Source: Bacillus sp. B15-48
GTDB lineage: Bacteria; Bacillota; Bacilli; Bacillales; Cytobacillaceae
Assembly: GCF_016879755.1 (NCBI RefSeq)
Contig: NZ_WOFU01000012.1
Span: 1-64,000, forward strand
Direction: 5' to 3'
Length of the DNA: 64,000 nucleotides
How positions within the stretch are numbered: the stretch's first letter is position 1; the number at the start of each line of letters is the position of its first letter. Below the pieces are notes generated by a model, which searched no databases, had not been told where the DNA came from, and worked only from the letters and a program-made list of their open reading frames with translations. Of this stretch, positions 36,687-44,623 are shown piece after piece. The position numbers and the translations under genes are program-made.

Positions 36687-37085
36687 ATGAAAAGTGAAAA
36701 AATGATGATTGCCGGTCTAGCCATTGCTTTAGTGAGTGTACCTTTGTACAGGATGCCGTTGTATCTACTAAAAATCGGTCCGAAAAATCGATCAAATGGA
36801 AAAGTCAATAGAGGAATTAAACGAAAATAAGGCGATTCAATTGGCGTCTGAATTAGGCTCACTCTGTGAATATATCCAACGAGGCGGGGTTACAAAGAGG
36901 GAGAGTATAAAACGTTTGAATATAAAGGGCAAATTTATCGTTATCTTGCCTCAGACATTGATACAAAAAAAAAATATATGACTTTTCTTAATCAGGCGAT
37001 ATTAGAAAATTTGGATAAAATTAGGGAAACAGGAGAACCGTCCCGGCGTTTCGGTAACAGTTTATCGCAGATTAACTGGCAGTAA
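36687..37085 (+). pseudogene. IseA/YoeB-like endopeptidase inhibitor, decayed
   Basis: Coding-like pieces appear in successive frames: a signal peptide (MMIAGLAIALVSVP), a spacer (VQDAVVSTKNRSEKS), a helix (NENKAIQLASELGSLCEYI) and TFEYKGQIYRYLASDIDTKK, which resembles the IseA fold of Bacillus DL-endopeptidase inhibitors. At least three frameshifts separate them, the first in an A-run at the start. The 3' end runs into hairpin repeat copy 5. Family assignment is moderate. Confidence 0.5.
37026..37052. repeat. GGAACACC-type hairpin repeat, copy 5 (reverse)
   Basis: GAAACAGGAGAACCGTCCCG followed by GCGTTTC is the reverse complement form of the repeat, with the stem GAAAC/GTTTC. It is located at the 3' end of the iseA-like relic. 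Confidence 0.65.
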
Positions 37086-37157
37086 TACCCCCACATCTAG
37101 ACTTGGTTCAACTAGTAAGGATAAGTGGGGGTAAACTGATTCGGTCGACTGCACCGC

Positions 37158-37874
37158 TCAAGAACCTTTCAGTATTCCCCGCTGAAATAGGATGGCGATC
37201 GCATGGGCGCGGTTCTCGGCGTCAAGTTTTTTGATCGCGAATTTTACATATTGTTTGACAGTGACTTCGCTAATTCCCATATAATCGGCCATTTCTTTTG
37301 TGCTCTCGCCTTTAGCGATTCGCATCATGACCTCTAGCTCACGGTTGCTTAAAATCGTCAATTCTTTTTCAACAACAAGTGTTTCATCTAAAACTTTACC
37401 TGCCAGTTTTCCATACTGTGTGAGGCTGGCGATTATTTTCTCATCGATGACTGCATCGTTTGCAAACTGTGTACTACAAATATAACCGATCACTACTCGT
37501 CCAAACGAAATTGGAACGACTCCTAAACTGTCCATCGAATAACGGGTCGAATATTTGCAGCTCGCATGCAACAAAAAGTATTCTTTGCCTGTACTGTATT
37601 TTGCCTCCCGCTCACGAATCGCAGCGTAAATGAGCGGCAGTGTACGGATATCATCCCGTATATTCCCAATATTGGAAAATCCGCCTAATGTAACCGCTAT
37701 CATTCCTTCGCCAAGATATTCTAATGGAGAGTACCTAAACAGGTAGGCATCCAAGGCAGGAAAGACATCCAAGTAAATTTGCAACAACTGGTACAGCTTT
37801 TCTTTTTGGCTGGATAACGACTCTAGTTGACGAACCTTTTCTTCAAAAGGATAGACCGTATGAATGAAGACCAT
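37158..37874 (-). CDS. LuxR-family transcriptional regulator
   Basis: A 238-residue protein. The C-terminal ~60 residues are a LuxR helix-turn-helix (LSNRELEVMMRIAKGESTKE, then MGISEVTVKQYVKFAIKKL). The N-terminal ~165 residues form a GAF-like or ligand-binding region with no clear family. The ATG at 37874 directly abuts GGAG, which is unusually close, so the exact start is uncertain. Possible target: the neighbouring alcohol dehydrogenase region. Inference. Confidence 0.8.
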   Translation of the reverse strand: MVFIHTVYPFEEKVRQLESLSSQKEKLYQLLQIYLDVFPALDAYLFRYSPLEYLGEGMIAVTLGGFSNIGNIRDDIRTLPLIYAAIREREAKYSTGKEYFLLHASCKYSTRYSMDSLGVVPISFGRVVIGYICSTQFANDAVIDEKIIASLTQYGKLAGKVLDETLVVEKELTILSNRELEVMMRIAKGESTKEMADYMGISEVTVKQYVKFAIKKLDAENRAHAIAILFQRGILKGS

Positions 37875-38007
37875 CTCCTTTCTAGGGATTGTTATATATA
37901 TTTTTAGGAATATTCATATTATACAGAAAATTATAAAATATAGGTAGTTACTTTAGCAAACTTGAATCTAAATGATCATAAAAAGCGAAATGAGAGGGAG
38001 ATGTATT

Positions 38008-38553
38008 TTGGTAAATTTAATTCCAGAGACTAAAGCTTATTAAGAACAATTCTATCAACTACCACTGCTCCAAACATTAAAACCTCAAGAAGTAAGAGAT
38101 ATGTTTGCTCAATTTCCATCTGTAGAGGTAGAGTTAGCCCTACTTGCAAAAATTGAATACCGACAAATCTCTGTCAGCGATGGTGCTTAAATTAATGTCA
38201 GAATTTATACTCCTGAAGGGGAAGGACCATTTCAGCTATTTGTTTATTACCATGGCGGCGGATGGGTATTCGGTGATTTAGAAACAGCCGATGCCAGCTG
38301 TTGAATGATCGCAAATAAAACGGGGAGAATCATTGTCTCTGTGGATTATCGCCTTGCCCCTGAATACACATTCCCAACTCCAGTTCAAGACGCTTATGAT
38401 GCATTAGTTTGGGTGAGCGAAAATGCCGCGCACTTTAATGGCACCGCTTCCAATTTTGGAGTCGGCGGCTATGGACCATACAACCAAATCTGTATTGATA
38501 TAGCAGGCAAAGGGTATGAAGGTTTCTCATTAATGTCCAATTCAAATTGTTAA
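38008..38553 (+). pseudogene. HSL-type alpha/beta hydrolase, three in-frame stops and truncated
   Basis: One continuous frame encodes an esterase of the hormone-sensitive-lipase group: [18 protein letters not shown] (oxyanion HGGG) and VSVDYRLAPEYTFPTPVQDA. It is interrupted by TAA 38041, TAA 38188 and TGA 38302, with no frameshift. The sequence departs from the family at GVGGYG, just where the GxSxG nucleophile should be, so the catalytic Ser and the last third are gone. TTG start at 38008 after GAGAGGGAG. The following Zn-dehydrogenase may have been in the same operon. Confidence 0.85.
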
Positions 38554-38635
38554 TAATTAGGGAACTTAGTAACAAAATCACAAATAGAACTAGATGCATG
38601 TTTGATCAAATTAATTTTTAGGGAGGAATATTAGT

Positions 38636-39670
38636 ATGAAAGCACTCGTAATAGAAGATGTAAAAACGATGGGAGTGAAAGAAATTTCCGATCCAACCAT
38701 TGATGAAAACGGAATACTAGTAAATGTAAAAGCAAATGGAGTGTGCCGCAGCGATTGGCACGTATGGGCCGGTGATCATCCAATTAGTCAACCAGTTATG
38801 GGGCATGAATTTAGTGGGGTTGTCGCTGAAGTAGGGAAAAATGTGAAGAATTTCAAAAAAGGAGATCGAGTGATTGTACCGTTTTCTGGAAGTGACGGTA
38901 CGTGCCCTCATTGTCAAAAAGGAAATACCCATTTATGCGATTCATTTTTTGTTCCTGGTCTTGCTTATACAGGCGGTTATGCTGAATATGTTGGAGTTCC
39001 AATAGGAGATCGCAATGTGATTCATCTGCCCGAAGAGATCAGTTTTACCGATGGTGCAGCATTAGGCTGCCGCTTTATGACTGCATTTGAGGGAATCATC
39101 GGAAAAATAAAAGTTCAACCTGGGGAATGGGTTGCCGTATATGGATGTGGGGGTGTAGGACTATCTGCAATCAATATCGCCACAGCTGTCGGGGCGAATG
39201 TTATCGCAGTGGATATTAATGAGAACAATCTTAATCTAGCTAAAAGAATGGGTGCTGTTTACACGATTAATAGTAGAGAGACAGCCCCAGTAGAAGCAAT
39301 AAAAGAACTTACAAAAGGTGGGGCAGATGTCTCGATTGATGCACTTGGAATTGCCGAAACTTGTGTTAATGCCATAAATAGTTTAAGGAAAAAAGGACGT
39401 CACTTACAAATTGGAGTAACAACGAAACAGGAAGCAGGATTTATATCGCTTCCAATTGATCACATGGTAGTGAATGAAATCAAGTTTGAGACCACACTTG
39501 GTATGCCAGCACATCGTTTTAATCATATGCTTCCATTAGTTGCCAATGGACGATTGAATCCTGGAAAAATGGTTACTAGAGAAATCTCCCTATCTGAAGT
39601 TAATCGGATCTTTGAAGATATGAGTAACTTCGCAACAACAGGTACATTTGTAGTAACGGAATTTGCTTGA
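38636..39670 (+). CDS. Zinc-dependent alcohol dehydrogenase (MDR superfamily)
   Basis: A 344-residue medium-chain dehydrogenase. It has catalytic zinc ligands Cys (GVCRSDWHVW) and His (GHEFSGVV), structural-zinc cysteines (GTCPHCQKGNTHLC), and the NAD-binding GCGGVGLSAI at about residue 176. It oxidises an alcohol to an aldehyde with NAD(P)+. RBS GGGAGGAA. Monocistronic with a terminator. Confidence 0.88.
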   Translation: MKALVIEDVKTMGVKEISDPTIDENGILVNVKANGVCRSDWHVWAGDHPISQPVMGHEFSGVVAEVGKNVKNFKKGDRVIVPFSGSDGTCPHCQKGNTHLCDSFFVPGLAYTGGYAEYVGVPIGDRNVIHLPEEISFTDGAALGCRFMTAFEGIIGKIKVQPGEWVAVYGCGGVGLSAINIATAVGANVIAVDINENNLNLAKRMGAVYTINSRETAPVEAIKELTKGGADVSIDALGIAETCVNAINSLRKKGRHLQIGVTTKQEAGFISLPIDHMVVNEIKFETTLGMPAHRFNHMLPLVANGRLNPGKMVTREISLSEVNRIFEDMSNFATTGTFVVTEFA

Positions 39671-39784
39671 TCGCTTTTAGGAGAAAAGTAGAATAGTTAA
39701 TTTATAGTCAAACTTAAGTTTTGGTTCGAGAGGTGGGATTAACTCCCGGCGGAAAAAAAGATATAAAATTTAATAAAGATTAGT

Positions 39785-39826
39785 TACTCAGAAATGTTGT
39801 TAAATCAACGTCTCTGAGTTTTTTTG
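39785..39826 (+). terminator. Terminator after the alcohol dehydrogenase
   Basis: ACTCAGA...TCTGAGT hairpin followed by TTTTTTTG. Confidence 0.7.
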
Positions 39827-39881
39827 TTTTTTTAGAAAAGGATAGAAAAACTTTTTCGTTATGCCAGACATGATATCTTGG

Positions 39882-40037
39882 TTATTTATCGGTTCCGGTC
39901 TCCCGATATTCGACCATTTCCTTGTCCTCGGTTGACTTGTGGCCATAAGCGGAGGTCATGATAATAGGTGAGCCAGCTGCTGTGAATGGTGCTTTGCTGT
40001 TTTTGTTTTGCCATATATATTTCGCCATTCCAGCCAT
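39882..40037 (-). CDS. Possible 51-residue protein downstream of the SleL-like gene
   Basis: ATG 40037 (reverse) encodes a protein starting MAGMAKYIWQNKNSKAPF and ending EMVEYRETGTDK, with a plausible residue mix. A purine-rich stretch (GAGGATGGGAACGGG) precedes it. An overlapping frame is also open, so this may be chance. No family recognised. Confidence 0.35.
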   Translation of the reverse strand: MAGMAKYIWQNKNSKAPFTAAGSPIIMTSAYGHKSTEDKEMVEYRETGTDK

Positions 40038-40082
40038 AACCCGTTCCCATCCTCTAAAAGGAAATGATGTCCAATTTTGGTG

Positions 40083-41372
40083 TTATCGTTTTATAACATC
40101 AAAATTCTCGGCAATTAATAACCAATTTTGTGGAAAGGCTAAGCCTAGTTTCCAGTAGCTTACACCGCGTAATCCTAATCGTTTTACAAGGTCAAACTTC
40201 GCCTGAATCGAACGAGCATCTTCAAACCAGACTTTGTGAGATCGACCCTGTTCATCTACGTAATCAAAGTGTGGAGCTTGTGCTTGGTCGTCATACCGAA
40301 TCGAAACACCAGATTCTTTAGCAATCTCAATGGCTCTTTGTGGACTAACGGCACGCGCATAGGGGCCTCCTTGGACATAAGGTAAGGTCCAGTCATATCC
40401 ATATAAATTTTGTCCCATCATAATTTTTGAGGCGGGCATCTCTGTTAATGCATACTGTAGGACCCTTTCGACTGGGCCAATTGGTGACACAGGCATTGGT
40501 GGACCACCAGAATATCCCCATTCATAGGTCATCAGAACAACGAAATCTACAATCTCTCCATGTGCCCGATAATCATGTGCTTCATACCACTGACCAGGCT
40601 GATCTGCTCTTGTTTTTGGAGCTAAAGCACTTGAAATTAACAAACCTTCGCTACGTAACCTTGCTGCGGCTCTCCGTAAAAAGGTATTGTAGGCTTCGCG
40701 TTGATTTCCTGGTAAAAATTCAAAATCAAAGTGTACATCGGTATATTTGCCAACACGCCTCGTTTCTGCAATGATATTATCTATTAGTAAATCTTGAACA
40801 CCACGGCTTTGTAAGATATCTCTCCCTAGTTCTCCACTAAATTGTCCACCCTCTAGATTGGTCACAACCATCATCAATGAGGCTCCCGTTTCTTGGGCAA
40901 TCTCAGGTATACCTTGTAATGGCATAGCCCGCAAGCTTCCGTCTCTTCTCGCCTCATAGCTAAAAGGAGCAAGGTACGTAAGATAAGGGCCACTTGAACG
41001 CGCATCGCTAAGTAAAGCTGGGCTCACGGAGGTTCCTCTAGGTTCTATATAAGCATTCATTTCCGCTCTTCTTTTTGGAATGGGTGGGATAAAAAGTCGA
41101 AGTCCAATTGATAATGGAGTTGCAAGGCTGATTCGGTTCATTTGAGCAATTGTAGTATAAGGAATTCCGAACCTTTGCCCAATGGACCATAGCGTATCAC
41201 CAGGTTGAACCCAATAAAAACTTCCCCATATCGGGATCACCAATGACTGGCCAACGACAAGTTGATTCGGATCTGCTATTTGATTTGCTTGAACAATTGA
41301 AGGAATGGACGACTGATACCTCTGAGCGATTCTCCAAAGACTCTCACCACGTTGTACAACATGAATCTGCAT
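40083..41372 (-). CDS. LysM-GH18 spore cortex lytic enzyme (SleL/YaaH-like)
   Basis: About 429 residues from ATG 41372, which follows AGGGAGG. Two LysM domains (residues 1-48, VVQRGESLWRIAQRYQSS; and ~50-95, WVQPGDTLWSIGQRFG) precede a GH18 catalytic domain. The GH18 catalytic motif is DVHFDFEFL, with MTYEWGYSGGPP and the final GVSYWKLGL. This is the architecture of SleL/YaaH, N-acetylglucosaminidases acting on spore cortex muropeptides during germination. No signal peptide, as usual for spore-coat forms. Confidence 0.88.
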   Translation of the reverse strand: MQIHVVQRGESLWRIAQRYQSSIPSIVQANQIADPNQLVVGQSLVIPIWGSFYWVQPGDTLWSIGQRFGIPYTTIAQMNRISLATPLSIGLRLFIPPIPKRRAEMNAYIEPRGTSVSPALLSDARSSGPYLTYLAPFSYEARRDGSLRAMPLQGIPEIAQETGASLMMVVTNLEGGQFSGELGRDILQSRGVQDLLIDNIIAETRRVGKYTDVHFDFEFLPGNQREAYNTFLRRAAARLRSEGLLISSALAPKTRADQPGQWYEAHDYRAHGEIVDFVVLMTYEWGYSGGPPMPVSPIGPVERVLQYALTEMPASKIMMGQNLYGYDWTLPYVQGGPYARAVSPQRAIEIAKESGVSIRYDDQAQAPHFDYVDEQGRSHKVWFEDARSIQAKFDLVKRLGLRGVSYWKLGLAFPQNWLLIAENFDVIKR

Positions 41373-41523
41373 AATTATCCTCCCTTCATAAGAGGTTATG
41401 AAGAAAGGCCAGTACACTTAACCAGAAAATAGATCACAGGAAACTGATTATACTGTAAGTCAGTTCCTGAGTAAACCTCTATTTTGGTTAAATTTTTTAA
41501 TTTAATCGAAAATTAAAAATTGT

Positions 41524-41552
41524 TTGACATTTAAAAATAAAATTAGTATATT
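41524..41552 (+). promoter_or_regulatory. Sigma-A promoter of the AAHS transporter leader
   Basis: TTGACA and TATATT are separated by exactly 17 bp. It lies about 100 bp before the structured element at 41648-41745. Confidence 0.65.
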
Positions 41553-41647
41553 AATTTTAGTTCAACTGAGAAAAATTTCACCTTGGGAAATTAACAAACA
41601 AAGAAGTACTAAAACTCAGAAAAAGTTAATACCAGATAACTGTTTGT

Positions 41648-41745
41648 TCACTGTGACTCTATTTGCGTAGAGCAGTAAAGTGAATATAAGCCAGTTGTAC
41701 AGATCTCCCTTAATATTTGTGGGGACTTCGTGCATCTGGCTTTTT
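41648..41745 (+). ncRNA. Candidate structured leader RNA with terminator
   Basis: The first hairpin (41648-41685) has outer stem TTCACT/AGTGAA, an asymmetric purine-rich internal loop (GTGA / CAGTAA) and inner stem CTCTA/TAGAG. The second (41691-41740) is a long hairpin (AGCCAG-TTGTAC...GTGCAT-CTGGCT) followed by TTTTT. With the promoter at 41524 this gives a short terminated RNA or an attenuated leader 300 bp before the transporter gene. It does not match a riboswitch class I can name. Confidence 0.5.
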
Positions 41746-42044
41746 CACTTTTCCTGTTTACGTGCTTCGTATATTATTTCAAAAAAAAACAGGAGGGATG
41801 AACAAGAAGTAAAATACGATTGAATCAAAAAAACATTGGAGACGAGTTATTAGTGAAATGCCTCAGGACTTGCGCATGAACAAACTGTGAATAAGTAATC
41901 ACGCATCTGAGCGCATTTTTACGCGCATCTCAAAATTTGCAGGAAGCAATGATCTACCGTTTTCATTTGAAAAGGTGCAATTTTTATTTTATGTAGATTT
42001 GTAAGCACACTATTGAAACTAATAAATGTTGTGGGAGGAGAAAG
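41746..42044. other. Spacer between leader terminator and AAHS gene
   Basis: About 300 bp with an AGGAGGGATGAACAAG site that opens only a four-codon frame, and GCGCATCTGAGCGCATTT-like short inverted repeats near 41900-41930. No supportable gene. Confidence 0.4.
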
Positions 42045-43385
42045 ATGCGTTCTATTAATATTACCCGTATCGTTGATGAATCAAAATTTAACCGCTTTCA
42101 TAGTCTTGTTGTAGCTTTATGTGCCTTTATTATTATTTGTGATGGTTTTGATCTCGTCATTTATGGATCTGTCGTATCTGTACTGATGGAAGAGTGGCAA
42201 TTAACAGCAGTTCAAGCAGGTACCTTAGGGAGCTATGCGCTTATAGGCATGATGTTCGGTGCTTTTATTTTCGCACCACTGGCGGATAAGATTGGGCGTA
42301 AAAATGTTATTATCCTATGTGTCTTCCTTTTTAGCTTATTCACTGGTTTAATCGGGTTAGCCAAAACTCCTACTGAATTTGGTATCTATCGTTTTATATC
42401 AGGTTTAGGTTTAGGGGGAGTTCTCCCAATTACAGTAGCCTTAATGACCGAATATGCCCCGATACATCTCAAAAACCGTTTAGTTACAATTATGATGTGC
42501 GGTTATTCTGTAGGCGGAATTTTAGCGGCAGCGCTTGGGATCTTCCTCATCCCTAAATTTGGTTGGGAGTCTGTTTTCTTTGTTGGTGCTCTTCCGTTAC
42601 TCGCTTTACCAATTATTATCAAATTTCTTCCGGAGTCTTTAGGGTTTCTTTTAGCTAGAAATAAAAAGAAGGAAATTGGTCAATTGTTATCGAAAATAGA
42701 TCCATCTTACACACCTGATAACAACGATCATTATGAAGTGGTGATTCCTAAAAAAACGGGGATTGTCGGAGCCAATTTATTTAAAGATGGACGAGCTTTA
42801 AGCACTCTCTTGTTTTGGGTATCCTTTTTCATGTGTTTATTAATGATTTATGGATTGAATACATGGTTGCCGAAAATAATGGTTCAAGCAGGCTATGCCC
42901 TCGGTTCTAGTTTAATGTTCTTATTAGTGTTAAATGCTGGGGCCATCTTAGGATCGTTGTTTGGAGGATGGGCTGCTGACCGTTGGAATACGAAAAAAGT
43001 TTTAATCTCCTACTTTATTGCAGGTGTAATCGCTTTATCTTTACTCGGAACGCATCCAAATATGTTTGTTCTTTATACACTTGTTGCCATTGCAGGCGCA
43101 ACAACGATTGGAACACAAATTATTCTCTATTCGTACGTTTCCCAATATTATCCAATATCAATGCGTTCTACGGGACTCGGCTGGGCTTCTGGTGTTGGTC
43201 GAGTAGGTGGTATTGTAGGTCCAATTATGGGTGGATTTCTAATAAGCGCACAACTGCCATTACATCTTAATTTTATGGCTTTCGCTATTCCAGGAATTAT
43301 TGCGACTATCGCTGTTGCTATTGTACGAGAAAAAGATCCTTTGTCTGTTCCAATGACAGAAACTTCACTAAAGAAAGTCCAATGA
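42045..43385 (+). CDS. Aromatic acid:H+ symporter (MFS, AAHS family)
   Basis: A 446-residue protein with 12 membrane segments. The AAHS signature is clear: CDGFDLVIYGSVVSVLMEEW in helix 1 (the conserved D-G-x-D) and GAFIFAPLADKIGRKNVI after helix 2, as in PcaK, BenK and related transporters. It should import benzoate, 4-hydroxybenzoate, protocatechuate or a similar acid. RBS GGGAGGAG. No catabolic gene is directly adjacent. The upstream leader may control it. Confidence 0.88.
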   Translation: MRSINITRIVDESKFNRFHSLVVALCAFIIICDGFDLVIYGSVVSVLMEEWQLTAVQAGTLGSYALIGMMFGAFIFAPLADKIGRKNVIILCVFLFSLFTGLIGLAKTPTEFGIYRFISGLGLGGVLPITVALMTEYAPIHLKNRLVTIMMCGYSVGGILAAALGIFLIPKFGWESVFFVGALPLLALPIIIKFLPESLGFLLARNKKKEIGQLLSKIDPSYTPDNNDHYEVVIPKKTGIVGANLFKDGRALSTLLFWVSFFMCLLMIYGLNTWLPKIMVQAGYALGSSLMFLLVLNAGAILGSLFGGWAADRWNTKKVLISYFIAGVIALSLLGTHPNMFVLYTLVAIAGATTIGTQIILYSYVSQYYPISMRSTGLGWASGVGRVGGIVGPIMGGFLISAQLPLHLNFMAFAIPGIIATIAVAIVREKDPLSVPMTETSLKKVQ

Positions 43386-43475
43386 ATCTAGTAACGGGGT
43401 TCTGGTGCGAAAAGTACTCACTAGAAACATCGATTCCCATTTCCTTTAACTTGCTTCCATATTAAGTTAAGAAAA

Positions 43476-43523
43476 AGGTGACAGGCACCATCCGGAAATG
43501 GATGGTACCTGTCACTTTTTTTC
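43476..43523. terminator. Terminator after the AAHS transporter
   Basis: AGGTGACAGGCACCATCC pairs with GGATGGTACCTGTCACTTT, then a T-tract. It is related to the repeats at 17031 and 30231 by its GTGACAGGCAC/GTAACAGGCA arms. Confidence 0.85.
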
Positions 43524-43550
43524 AGTTCACGAACTTTCATATTAGTATGA

Positions 43551-43578
43551 GAAACAGCAGAACCGTCCCGGTGTTTCA
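43551..43578. repeat. GGAACACC-type hairpin repeat, copy 6 (reverse)
   Basis: GAAACAGCAGAACCGTCCCG followed by GTGTTTC, reverse orientation. It lies just upstream of the RibB-flavokinase relic. Confidence 0.7.
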
Positions 43579-43789
43579 ATCTAAGTCGAAATAATAGAAC
43601 AAATAGCCGATAAAGAAGCCTATGAAGTGATGGAAATTAAGCAAAAGGAAACGGTGTTGGCTTAGAGTTTTTTGCTGCAAAGGTGTCGGTTCCCGGGTGA
43701 AGTTGCAGCAGTAATTTTGTAAGGTTTAAGGGTCACCCGGTACAGAAAAGCTTTACTTATGCTGATCCCTTTGTCCCTAATCTAAAATC

Positions 43790-44361
43790 AGAGGACTTCC
43801 AAAAACCCGGTCATGTTTTTCCTTAAGTTGGGAAGGAGAAAGGTCTTTTACAACGAATTGATGTGGTTGAAGCGGCAATAGATTTAGCCAAACTTTGTAC
43901 AGAGAATCCGATTTCTTATCAGTGAAATCTTAAATGATACAGGTGAAGTTGCTAAAATTTCAGAAGTCTATTGTATAGCAAAAGCCCATGGTTTCGATGT
44001 GGTGAAACTAAGTGATATTCTTAAAATAACAAACAATGGAACCATTCAGTCTTTTTCCGGAACAGTTATTAAAGGACAACAGATTGGTCGGGAGATAGGT
44101 TTCCCAACTGCTAATTTAGACATTTCTGACCAGGATGTTCAACTTAATCGAGGGGTTTATGGGGTTAAAGTTCTTCATGATAATTTTGAATATTATGGGA
44201 TTATGAACGTAGGGACGAACCCAACATTTAACTCAGATAATTCTGCGTACCACTATGAAGTTCATATTTTTGATTTTAACAAAAATATCTATGGGGATAT
44301 AGTGAAAATTGACGCTTGTTTCTATATGAGAATGGAAATTTCTTTTGAAAATATTAATTAA
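43790..44361 (+). pseudogene. RibB-flavokinase fusion, decayed and interrupted by an IS
   Basis: Pieces of 3,4-dihydroxy-2-butanone-4-phosphate synthase appear in shifting frames: FQKPGHVFPL, VVEAAIDLAKLC, then EILNDTGEVAKISEVYCIAK followed by AHGFDVVKLSDIL. They run in frame into a riboflavin kinase domain (FSGTVIKGQQIGREIGFPTA, GVYGVKVL, GIMNVGTNPTF, YEVHIFDFNKNIYGD). The kinase domain breaks at 44359 where the IS begins. Its probable remaining codons (LVIQIHKDKK) follow the right IS end at 46103. The gene would have made GTP/ribulose-derived DHBP and phosphorylated riboflavin. Now non-functional. Confidence 0.75.
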
Positions 44362-44457
44362 TTGAATCAATTTCATAAATGCCTTTTTTAAAAAAAACAC
44401 AAACCAACAGAATTATTAGTTACCCAAATTTTTAAATTTACATCTGCTGAATTAGAT

Positions 44458-44586
44458 GTTGATTTCCGTTGCAGGCGGCGCTTTCCGCGGGCGGACCGTG
44501 AGCCTCCTCGTCGCTTTGCTCCTGCGGGGTCTCACCTGGTCACGCTTCTCCCACAGGAGTCGCCGCCTTCCACTCCAATCAACAGG
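44458..44586. repeat. GC-rich dispersed repeat of Bacillaceae
   Basis: A ~128-bp block around GCGGGCGGACCGTGAGCCTC and CTGCGGGGTCTCACCTGGTC, strikingly GC-rich compared with its surroundings. I recognise it as a common intergenic repeat in Bacillaceae genomes. It lies between the left IS end and the transposase stop codon. Only one copy in this window. Confidence 0.65.
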
Positions 44587-44623
44587 TTCTTTATTTAGAG
44601 TTGCTAATACCACAGTTACTAAT

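Larger units (their letters stand above)
43386..43789. other. Spacer with repeats and eroded coding remnants
   Basis: It holds the terminator-like hairpin at 43476-43523, hairpin repeat copy 6 at 43551-43578, and short coding-like scraps around 43590-43660 with no recognisable product. No intact gene. Confidence 0.5.

Noticed and set aside
38302-38304. TGA as a selenocysteine codon in the esterase relic
   Set aside because: Two TAA stops precede it, the catalytic region is missing, and no SECIS-like hairpin is evident; a pseudogene is simpler.
39958-40158. 66-residue plus-strand ORF
   Set aside because: Overlaps the end of the SleL-like gene antisense and has no ribosome site; the minus-strand frame 39882-40037 is slightly more plausible.
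41648-41745. T-box leader
   Set aside because: No T-box sequence (AGGGTGGNACCGCG) is present, and the downstream gene is a transporter for aromatic acids.
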